Shown here in pieces: positions 1-4,836 of a stretch of 7,426 bases of DNA. How positions within the stretch are numbered: the stretch's first letter is position 1; the number at the start of each line of letters is the position of its first letter. The translations under genes and the position numbers were made by a program. The stretch covers positions 1 to 7,426 of the forward strand of contig JAIDOO010000331.1 in NCBI GenBank assembly GCA_029063275.1, in the 5' to 3' direction. This DNA comes from Clostridia bacterium. GTDB taxonomy: Bacteria > Bacillota > Clostridia > Christensenellales > Borkfalkiaceae. Below the pieces are notes generated by a model. That model saw nothing but the letters and a program-made list of their open reading frames with translations, made no database searches and was not told where the DNA came from.

Positions 1-3
1 AAG

Positions 4-36
4 TCGTCGGCAGCGTAAGATGGTTATAAGAGACAG
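4..36 (+). other. Residual Nextera/Tn5 sequencing adapter (artefact)
   Basis: This 33-base stretch matches the Illumina Nextera read-1 transposase adapter along its whole length, as I remember that sequence, with three mismatches. The last 19 bases, AGATGGTTATAAGAGACAG, equal the Tn5 mosaic end except for a TG-to-GT swap; the third mismatch is A for C just before it. The secA reading frame is sensible from the next base onward, and the adapter holds an in-frame TAA at 16-18, as expected if it is not coding. Bases 1-3 are also suspect. It is library sequence left at a contig end and should be trimmed. Confidence 0.95.
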
Positions 37-1224
37 GTTATAAAAGCGGGCGGACTTTGTATTCTGGGCACCGAACGCCACGAATCGCGCCGCATAGACA
101 ACCAGCTTCGCGGACGAAGCGGACGTCAGGGCGACCCCGGCGACTCGATATTCTTTATCTCGCTCGAAGACGACCTTGCAAAGAGGTTCGGCGGCGAGAG
201 AATGAAACAGCTTTACAACGTATTCAAAATCGAAGAGGACCAGTGCCTGCAATCGAGAATGCTTTCGCGATCGGTTGAAAACGCGCAGAAAGCGATAGAA
301 GGCAGAAACTTCGGTATAAGAAAGCACACCCTGCAATACGACGAAGTTATGAACGAACAGCGCAAGACCATCTACGGCGAGCGTATGAAGGTTCTGAAGG
401 GCGAGGACGTTCATAGCCAGATGCTTAAATTTATTCCCGACTTCATTGCAAAGGTAGTAGGCGAGACGGTAAACACCGAAGCCCTGCCCGAAAAATGGGA
501 CGAAAACGCGTTGAACGAAGCTTTGCAAACCCGCGTCTATCCCGACGAGTGTGAATTTGTTATCACGCGCGAAATGCTTGAAAAGTGGGACTACGACTAC
601 GCAATTGATAAAATTTCGCAGGAAGTTATAAAGGCTTACGAACAGAAAATAGACAACATTTACGAAGAAACGGGCGGTCAGGTGGACTATCACCAGATAG
701 AGCGCAACGAGCTTCTACGCGGCGTTGACAGAAACTGGATTGACCACATCGACGCAATGGATCAGCTCAGAAAGGGCATAGGACTGCGCGGTTACGCACA
801 GCAGGACCCCGTCATTGCGTACAAGCAGGAAGGCTTCCAAATGTTTGACGAAATGATAGACCGTATCCAGACCAACACAATATCAAGACTTTTAAAGGGC
901 AGAATTGTCCGTATACCTCAGGCTCCGCGTGCGCCTATCGCGCCCGTAAATCAAGGAGTTGCGGCGCGCGCACAGCAGATTGCAAGCGAAAAATCCGCCG
1001 CACAGCCCGCGCAACCCGCGCCTGCTCCTGCTCCTGCTCCTGCACAAAACGCGCCGATGATTGGCGGCGCGCCCCAGTCCCCTGCAAACCTTATGACGAA
1101 TATCGGCGGAAAGGCTCAGCCCAAGACTGTTGACAAGCAGGCAAAGGCGGGAAGAAACGACCCTTGCCCCTGCGGAAGCGGTAAAAAATACAAAGACTGC
1201 TGTTACTGGAACGACCACAAGTAA
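37..1224 (+). CDS. secA: Protein translocase subunit SecA, C-terminal part (5' truncated)
   Basis: SecA is the cytosolic ATPase that drives unfolded preproteins through the SecYEG channel. The visible 395 residues cover roughly the second half; intact family members have about 800-950. Fragment residues 11-35 carry the SecA helicase signature GTERHESRR followed by RGRSGRQGDPG, the arginine-finger region of nucleotide-binding domain 2. The helical scaffold/wing region follows, with WIDHIDAMDQLRKGIGLRGY starting near fragment residue 234. A Pro/Ala-rich flexible linker leads to the zinc-binding tail CPCGSGKKYKDCC (Cys 377, 379, 388 and 389), which in studied species binds SecB or ribosomes and lipids. 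The reading frame is open back to 37, where adapter sequence begins; the ATG at 202 is internal and not the true start. The stop is TAA. The next gene lies 55 bases downstream with no clear terminator, so co-transcription is likely. Confidence 0.97.
   Translation, partial: VIKAGGLCILGTERHESRRIDNQLRGRSGRQGDPGDSIFFISLEDDLAKRFGGERMKQLYNVFKIEEDQCLQSRMLSRSVENAQKAIEGRNFGIRKHTLQYDEVMNEQRKTIYGERMKVLKGEDVHSQMLKFIPDFIAKVVGETVNTEALPEKWDENALNEALQTRVYPDECEFVITREMLEKWDYDYAIDKISQEVIKAYEQKIDNIYEETGGQVDYHQIERNELLRGVDRNWIDHIDAMDQLRKGIGLRGYAQQDPVIAYKQEGFQMFDEMIDRIQTNTISRLLKGRIVRIPQAPRAPIAPVNQGVAARAQQIASEKSAAQPAQPAPAPAPAPAQNAPMIGGAPQSPANLMTNIGGKAQPKTVDKQAKAGRNDPCPCGSGKKYKDCCYWNDHK
1021..1043 (+). repeat. Hexanucleotide tandem repeat (CCTGCT) in the secA linker
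   Basis: Three perfect CCTGCT units plus a partial fourth (CCTGC) encode alternating Pro-Ala in the flexible linker just before the SecA zinc tail. The 6-base unit keeps the frame if copies are gained or lost, so the linker could vary in length between strains without breaking the protein. Confidence 0.85.
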
Positions 1225-1279
1225 GAATTCACAAAAAATCACCTGTGTAAATTTCAAGTGATGGTCTTAGGGGAAAATT

Positions 1280-1720
1280 ATGCGCAAACTTACCGTTATA
1301 AGAAGAAAGTCGCATGTGAGTTGTCTTGCCGGTATAAAAATTTATATTCAGGACCCTGACGGCGACACCAGGATAAACGGCGTCAATTGCAAGTTTTTGG
1401 GGAAGCTTAAAAACGGACAAAGCGCAACCTTTGAAATCGGCAATGAAAGTCTTAAGCTTTTTGCTATTTACGATGAGTTGAGCAAGGACTTCTGCCAAAA
1501 TTACTATACCGTGCCCGCAGGTGAAAGCAACCTGGTTGTGTCGGGCGCGCCGCAACTCGATTCGCTCAGGGGAAATCCCTTTTACTTTGACGGCGTTACC
1601 GACATAGCCTTACTCGAAGAGAGAAAGAGCAACAAAAAGAAGACATTTATTTTAACGATTTCTGGTTTTATTGTTGCATTAACAGGGGTTGTTATAGCTA
1701 TGCTGTGCTGGCTACGTTAA
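1280..1720 (+). CDS. Hypothetical protein with one C-terminal membrane segment
   Basis: I do not recognise this 146-residue protein by name. Residues 1 to about 112 look like a soluble domain rich in alternating polar and hydrophobic residues, probably beta-stranded. It contains the stretch KFLGKLKNGQSATFEI, loosely reminiscent of small beta-sandwich modules in Clostridia proteins that contain a 'GKLKNG' turn. A basic patch (KSNKKK, about 116-121) precedes one hydrophobic helix (about 123-145), and the chain ends one residue later. By the positive-inside rule this suggests a tail-anchored protein with its N-terminal domain in the cytosol. There is no signal peptide. ATG is supported by AGGGGA at 1269-1274, five bases upstream. 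It sits between secA and prfB on the same strand and is probably transcribed with secA. A role in export is possible only by association. Confidence 0.8.
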   Translation: MRKLTVIRRKSHVSCLAGIKIYIQDPDGDTRINGVNCKFLGKLKNGQSATFEIGNESLKLFAIYDELSKDFCQNYYTVPAGESNLVVSGAPQLDSLRGNPFYFDGVTDIALLEERKSNKKKTFILTISGFIVALTGVVIAMLCWLR

Positions 1721-1724
1721 CTTG

Positions 1725-1770
1725 GCTTAACTTGATTTAAGATTAAGCGGTATAAGCTATAAAGTTAAGC
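1725..1770 (+). promoter_or_regulatory. Possible stem in the leader before prfB
   Basis: GCTTAACTT (1725-1733) is the exact reverse complement of AAGTTAAGC (1762-1770), giving a 9-base-pair stem around a 28-base loop. Its right arm shares bases 1765-1770 with the hairpin at 1765-1781, so the two folds exclude each other. Two copies of TTAACTTG (1717-1724 and 1727-1734) lie at the left side. I found no convincing terminator or promoter in the 1721-1846 gap. Any regulatory function is inference from sequence symmetry alone. Confidence 0.35.
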
Positions 1771-1787
1771 GGAACGCTTAAGTTTGA
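1764..1787 (+). repeat. Copy 1 of the palindromic repeat upstream of prfB
   Basis: GTTAAGCGGAACGCTTA (1764-1780) recurs exactly at 1831-1847, 67 bases further on; extending to 24 bases gives 22 matches. It is an inverted repeat: TTAAGCG (1765-1771) pairs with CGCTTAA (1775-1781) across a GAA loop, seven base pairs. In this copy the position of the prfB ATG reads AAG. A third partial copy, TTAAGCGG, lies at 1743-1750. Confidence 0.8.
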
Positions 1788-1830
1788 TTTGGGACTAGCC
1801 GGAATAGCGGCAACGAAATAAAGATACGAG

Positions 1831-1854
1831 GTTAAGCGGAACGCTTATGTTTAA
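1831..1854 (+). promoter_or_regulatory. Copy 2 of the palindromic repeat, overlapping the prfB start codon
   Basis: The same 17-base palindrome ends on the A of the prfB ATG. TAAGCG (1833-1838) can pair with CGCTTA (1842-1847), so a folded mRNA would hold the first start-codon base in a stem. Two weak ribosome-binding candidates exist: GCGGA (1836-1840), which the hairpin would sequester, and GAGGT (1828-1832), about 14 bases from ATG and just outside the hairpin, which folding would bring nearer. Whether the fold represses or helps initiation cannot be told from sequence. Confidence 0.5.
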
Positions 1855-2947
1855 AGCAGACGATTACAGATTAAAACTAAAAGCCCTCGAAGGCACTCTT
1901 GCGGAAGCCAGGTACGCGCTGGACATTGACAATCTCGGCGCACATCTTGACTCGCTTAAAGCCGAGCAGGAGAAGCCCGAGGTTTGGCAGGACTTGGAAA
2001 AATCCAAAAAAATCGGCAGAGAAATTTCTGCGGTGGAAAACAAAATCAATTCCTACAAAAAGGGCGAAACCGCGCTTGCCGACGCTTCGGCGTTTGTCGA
2101 CTTAATCGAAGAGGCGGACGACGAAAGCTTAATCCCCGAGCTCGAGGAAATGATTACCGCAGCCGAGGACGACATCGAGCAAATGCGTATCCGCGCCCTG
2201 CTTCGCGGCAAGTACGACGGCAACAACGCAATTTTAAACCTGCACTCGGGCGCGGGCGGAACGGAAGCTTGCGACTGGACTCAGATGCTTTACAGAATGT
2301 ACACGCGCTATTGCGAGCGTTCGGGCTTTAAAGTAACCGAAATGGACTTCGAGGACGGCGACGAAGCGGGCTTAAAGAGCGTCAGCTTCCGCGTCGACGG
2401 TGAAAACGCTTACGGCTTTTTAAAGGCTGAAAAGGGCGTGCACCGTCTTGTGCGCATATCCCCCTTTGACAGCAACAAGCGCCGTCATACTTCTTTTGCG
2501 TCCTTGGAAGTTATGCCCGAGGTCGATGACGAGGCGGACGTTGAAATCCGCGACGAGGATATAAGAATAGACGTTTACCGCTCGTCGGGCGCGGGCGGTC
2601 AGAAGGTCAACAAGACTGAAACCGCGATAAGGATAACCCACTTCCCCACAGGCATTGTCGTTACCTGCCAGAACGAGAGAAGCCAGCTTCAGAACAAGGA
2701 AATGGCGTTCCGGTATCTCCGCGCAAAGCTGATTGAAAGACAGATAGCGGAAAGGGAAGCCGCCGACGCCGAGCTCAAAGGCGAAATCAAAAAAATCGAG
2801 TGGGGCAGTCAGATACGCTCTTACGTTTTCTGCCCGTACACCCTTGTCAAAGACCACCGCACGGGATACGAAAATACCAACGTCCAGTCGGTGATGGACG
2901 GAGACATACAGGGGTTTATAATCGATTACCTCAAAAAAACTATTTAA
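1847..2947 (+). CDS. prfB: Peptide chain release factor 2 (RF2)
   Basis: RF2 recognises UGA and UAA in the ribosomal A site and triggers release of the finished peptide. The 366-residue product is full length. It carries the RF2 stop-codon reading tripeptide SPF at 205-207 (RF1 has P-A/V-T instead) and the universal GGQ catalytic motif at 250-252, at the same residue numbers as in E. coli RF2. Residue 246, which is Thr in E. coli K-12 and Ala or Ser in most others, is Ser here. The N-terminal helical domain (about 1-110) precedes the HSGAGGTEACDW core motif. The gene is one continuous frame: where E. coli has the CUU UGA C frameshift, this gene reads CTG GAC (codons 25-26). Start ATG is chosen by alignment of the N-terminus (MFKADDYRL versus MFEINPVNN); its ribosome site is weak and lies in a palindromic repeat. 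secA-prfB adjacency is common in Bacillota. Confidence 0.97.
   Translation: MFKADDYRLKLKALEGTLAEARYALDIDNLGAHLDSLKAEQEKPEVWQDLEKSKKIGREISAVENKINSYKKGETALADASAFVDLIEEADDESLIPELEEMITAAEDDIEQMRIRALLRGKYDGNNAILNLHSGAGGTEACDWTQMLYRMYTRYCERSGFKVTEMDFEDGDEAGLKSVSFRVDGENAYGFLKAEKGVHRLVRISPFDSNKRRHTSFASLEVMPEVDDEADVEIRDEDIRIDVYRSSGAGGQKVNKTETAIRITHFPTGIVVTCQNERSQLQNKEMAFRYLRAKLIERQIAEREAADAELKGEIKKIEWGSQIRSYVFCPYTLVKDHRTGYENTNVQSVMDGDIQGFIIDYLKKTI
1910..1924 (+). other. Position of the lost RF2 programmed frameshift site
   Basis: Codons 22-26 read AGG TAC GCG CTG GAC (R-Y-A-L-D). In E. coli the same five positions read AGG GGG TAT CTT TGA C, where ribosomes shift +1 over UGA. Arg22, Leu25 and Asp26 align without gaps, but here Leu-Asp is encoded directly, with no UGA and no extra base. 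The E. coli comparison is from memory of that gene. Confidence 0.85.
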
Positions 2948-2977
2948 AAACGCATATGGTTCTCAATTTTGCGTTTT
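2947..2977 (+). terminator. Weak terminator-like hairpin after prfB
   Basis: AAAACGCA (2947-2954) and TGCGTTTT (2970-2977) form an 8-base-pair inverted repeat with a 15-base loop starting at the last base of the prfB stop codon. The 3' arm supplies four T residues, but A residues follow rather than a T run, so termination on the + strand would be poor. TGCGTTTTAA recurs at 3029-3038. I see no clear promoter in the rest of this 115-base gap before tsaD. Confidence 0.3.
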
Positions 2978-3062
2978 AAAAAAGTAATCCCCCAACAAAT
3001 ACTTACGCGCCTTGTCTGTACCGCACTCTGCGTTTTAAGACGGGGCAATTTAATTTTAACTT

Positions 3063-4094
3063 ATGTACGGAAATTTCGAACTTAAAGCCGAGCCCTTGAT
3101 TTTGGGCATCGAATCAAGCTGCGACGAAACCGCCGCCGCCGTCATACGCGGCGGAAGGCTTTTATCGAGCGTAATAATTTCTTCCGCAGAAGAACAGGCA
3201 AAGTACGGCGGAGTCGTGCCCGAAATTGCCTCGCGCGCACATACCGACGCCGTGGACGATGCTGTTCTTCGCGCTGTAAAAGAAGCGGGCGTAACAATCA
3301 AGGATTTAGACGCCGTTGCGGTAACCTACGGCGCGGGGCTACTGGGCGCGCTTTTGGTCGGGCTGTCGTTTGCTAAATCGCTTGCTTACTCGCTGAACGT
3401 GCCTCTTATCGCGGTAAACCATATCCGCGGACATCTTGCCGCGGCGTATCTTTGCGGCGAGGGGCTTAAACCGCCGTATGTAACACTGCTTGCAAGCGGC
3501 GGACACACCGCGATTTTACATACTGAAAGCTATACCGAGTTCGAGGTTTTGGGCGCAACCTGCGACGACGCCGCAGGCGAAGCGTTTGATAAGGTGGCAA
3601 GGATTTTAGGTCTGCCTTACCCGGGCGGTCCCAACGTTCAAAAGCTTGCCGAGGGCGGTACGGCGAATATTCCGTTTCCTGCTGCGCTTGTTAAAAACAG
3701 CGGAAAAATGCAGTTTTCGTACAGCGGTTTAAAGACCTCGGTTATGAACTACTGCCACAACTGCGCCCAGCGCGGCGAACAGTTTAACCCTGCCGACGTT
3801 GCGGCTTCGTTTCAGGTTGCGGCGCTTGAACCGCTCGTCAAAAAAACAGTGGAGTGCGCAAAAAAGCTCAGGGCTGATACCGTAACCGCAGGCGGAGGTG
3901 TCGCGGCAAACGGTTATCTGAGGGCAAGACTTTCTGAGGAGTGTCAGAAGAAAAATTTAAAGCTTATCCTGCCAGAAAAAAAGTACTGTACTGACAACGC
4001 CGCGATGATTGCCGCCGAGGGGCTTATACAGTACCGCGCAAAAAACTTTGCGTCCCTCGATATAAACGCCGCCGCCCAAATTCCGTTGAAATAA
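3063..4094 (+). CDS. tsaD: tRNA N6-threonylcarbamoyladenosine transferase TsaD
   Basis: TsaD (older names Gcp, YgjD) transfers the threonylcarbamoyl group from TC-AMP to A37 of tRNAs reading ANN codons, working with TsaB and TsaE in bacteria. The 343-residue length fits the family. Visible motifs are the N-terminal GIESSCDET (15-23), the metal-binding HIRGH (His120, His124), the nucleotide-loop ASGGHT (144-149) and the C-terminal CTDNAAMIA (309-317), whose Asp311 is the third metal ligand. All are intact, so an active enzyme is expected. The ATG at 3063 gives a start about 11 residues longer than the compact 'M-ILGIE' start of many homologues and has only a distant GGGG (3042-3045) as ribosome site, so the exact start is less certain; no nearer ATG exists. 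tsaB and tsaE, often adjacent, are not in this window. The gene lies 115 bases after prfB, probably read through from it. Confidence 0.97.
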   Translation: MYGNFELKAEPLILGIESSCDETAAAVIRGGRLLSSVIISSAEEQAKYGGVVPEIASRAHTDAVDDAVLRAVKEAGVTIKDLDAVAVTYGAGLLGALLVGLSFAKSLAYSLNVPLIAVNHIRGHLAAAYLCGEGLKPPYVTLLASGGHTAILHTESYTEFEVLGATCDDAAGEAFDKVARILGLPYPGGPNVQKLAEGGTANIPFPAALVKNSGKMQFSYSGLKTSVMNYCHNCAQRGEQFNPADVAASFQVAALEPLVKKTVECAKKLRADTVTAGGGVAANGYLRARLSEECQKKNLKLILPEKKYCTDNAAMIAAEGLIQYRAKNFASLDINAAAQIPLK

Positions 4095-4119
4095 TTACCG
4101 CACAATTTTTCGGAAACAA

Positions 4120-4148
4120 TTGACAAACGGAAGGATAAAGATTAAAAT
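4120..4148 (+). promoter_or_regulatory. Strong sigma-A-type promoter for the lipoprotein gene
   Basis: TTGACA (4120-4125) is a perfect -35 element. It is separated by 17 bases from TAAAAT (4143-4148), which matches the -10 consensus at five of six positions. Transcription should start near 4155, leaving a leader of about 24 bases that contains AGGAGG at 4169-4174. This is the best promoter in the window and makes the lipoprotein gene independently transcribed from tsaD. Confidence 0.8.
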
Positions 4149-4178
4149 TATATCATAAACAGACTGTTAGGAGGAATT

Positions 4179-4670
4179 ATGAAAAAGTACATTAAAATCA
4201 TTTTGGCTGTTGCATGTGTTGCCGTTATGGGCGTAGCTTTGGCGGCTTGTAATTTCGGTTATCCCAAAGTTGCCGGTTGCACTTATAAATTCGATAAACT
4301 GGAATATAACAATGAAGGTTTAACAGCTTCCGAAATTTTAAGTCTTGAATCACAACTGGCAAAGTACAGGGCTAGTGAAACGGGCTTGACTATGAGCTTT
4401 TCATCGGAAGACAAAACCGTGGAATATACTTCCCTGTTAGGCATAAAGTCAACCTATAATTACAAGCAGGACGGTGCGAACGTCGTAGTTTACGACGCAC
4501 CCAACAAGAATACCACTTATAACGGCGATAACGTTACCGGCTTTACCATTACCAAAGAAAGTAACGAAGTTTTAACCTGGCACATAGCAATGATTTTGAC
4601 TGACGGAGATAAACAGGTAGACATTAATATGTATTACAATTTAGTAACTCCCGAAACCCCCGCCGAATAA
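4179..4670 (+). CDS. Small predicted lipoprotein, function unknown
   Basis: The 163-residue product begins with a type II signal peptide: MKKYIKI, a hydrophobic core, then the lipobox LAAC with the lipidated cysteine at 24. The mature part should therefore be tethered to the outer face of the cytoplasmic membrane. After the anchor come VAGCTYKFDKLEYNNEG and a series of short alternating strands ending in YYNLVTPE, suggesting a small beta-rich, perhaps lipocalin-like, fold. Similar short lipoproteins with a VAGTYKF-like start are, as I recall, common in uncultured gut Clostridia, but I cannot name a family or ligand. There is a second cysteine (34). The ATG is fixed by a perfect AGGAGG four bases upstream. 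It is visibly more AT-rich than its neighbours and has its own strong promoter, so it looks like an independently expressed, possibly lineage-specific gene inserted between tsaD and ileS. Confidence 0.85.
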   Translation: MKKYIKIILAVACVAVMGVALAACNFGYPKVAGCTYKFDKLEYNNEGLTASEILSLESQLAKYRASETGLTMSFSSEDKTVEYTSLLGIKSTYNYKQDGANVVVYDAPNKNTTYNGDNVTGFTITKESNEVLTWHIAMILTDGDKQVDINMYYNLVTPETPAE

Positions 4671-4719
4671 TCTGCGGAAAGCACGGGATAGGTTAAAATT
4701 CAATAAAATACAGTTTTAA

Positions 4720-4749
4720 ACGCCGCCCGCACATTTGTGCGGGCGGCGT
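4720..4749 (+). terminator. GC-rich perfect hairpin between the lipoprotein gene and ileS
   Basis: ACGCCGCCCGCAC (4720-4732) and GTGCGGGCGGCGT (4737-4749) form a perfect 13-base-pair stem with a four-base ATTT loop, 49 bases after the lipoprotein stop. It is the most stable simple hairpin seen here and is placed like a transcription terminator. It is not followed by a T run on the + strand (next is CCGTCATTCAG). On the - strand the stem is followed by TTTAAAACTG, only slightly better. It may end transcription inefficiently or protect the 3' end of the mRNA. Confidence 0.55.
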
Positions 4750-4783
4750 CCGTCATTCAGGGAAAAAACGATATATAAAAAAC

Positions 4784-4812
4784 TTTACTTTTTTGCGCGG
4801 TTTTTATATAAT
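4784..4812 (+). promoter_or_regulatory. Sigma-A-type promoter for ileS
   Basis: TTTACT (4784-4789, four of six consensus bases) and a perfect TATAAT (4807-4812) are spaced by 17 bases. Transcription should begin near 4819, giving a leader of only about 18 bases before the GTG start. An imperfect AT-rich inverted repeat, 4772-4783 with 4800-4810, brackets the -35 and overlaps the -10 element. Confidence 0.65.
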
Positions 4813-4822
4813 TAATGTTATC

Positions 4823-4829
4823 AGGAGAG
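4823..4829 (+). promoter_or_regulatory. Ribosome binding site that sets the GTG start of ileS
   Basis: AGGAGAG lies seven bases before GTG at 4837. No in-frame ATG lies nearby: the first internal ATG is well past the HIGH motif. The site therefore decides in favour of the GTG start, which matches the conserved N-terminus. Confidence 0.85.
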
Positions 4830-4836
4830 TAAAAAA

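Noticed and set aside
57..278. 73-codon + strand ORF with Arg-rich product
   Set aside because: It is an out-of-frame shadow of secA, whose conserved motifs occupy the other frame throughout.
1238..1262. Hairpin ATCACCTG / CAAGTGAT between secA and the next gene
   Set aside because: It has only five consecutive pairs plus a mismatch, a long loop and no T run, so it is not credible as a terminator.
892..1555. Two - strand ORFs of 121 and 108 codons opposite secA and the small membrane-protein gene
   Set aside because: They show no recognisable domain, lie antisense to supported genes, and mirror the composition of the + strand coding frames.
1732..1763. Possible prfB promoter TTGATT with TATAAA
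   Set aside because: The 20-base spacer is too long for a confident sigma-A promoter and the -35 is only a partial match.
2420..2857. 145-codon - strand ORF
   Set aside because: It is antisense to the conserved SPF/GGQ core of prfB, has no ribosome site and no recognisable motif.
3012..3040. Possible tsaD promoter TTGTCT-17-TTAAGA
   Set aside because: The -10 match is poor, and read-through from prfB is an adequate explanation.
4671..4836. T-box riboswitch upstream of ileS
   Set aside because: No AGGGTGG-type T-box core is present, and the predicted promoter at 4784-4812 leaves too short a leader.
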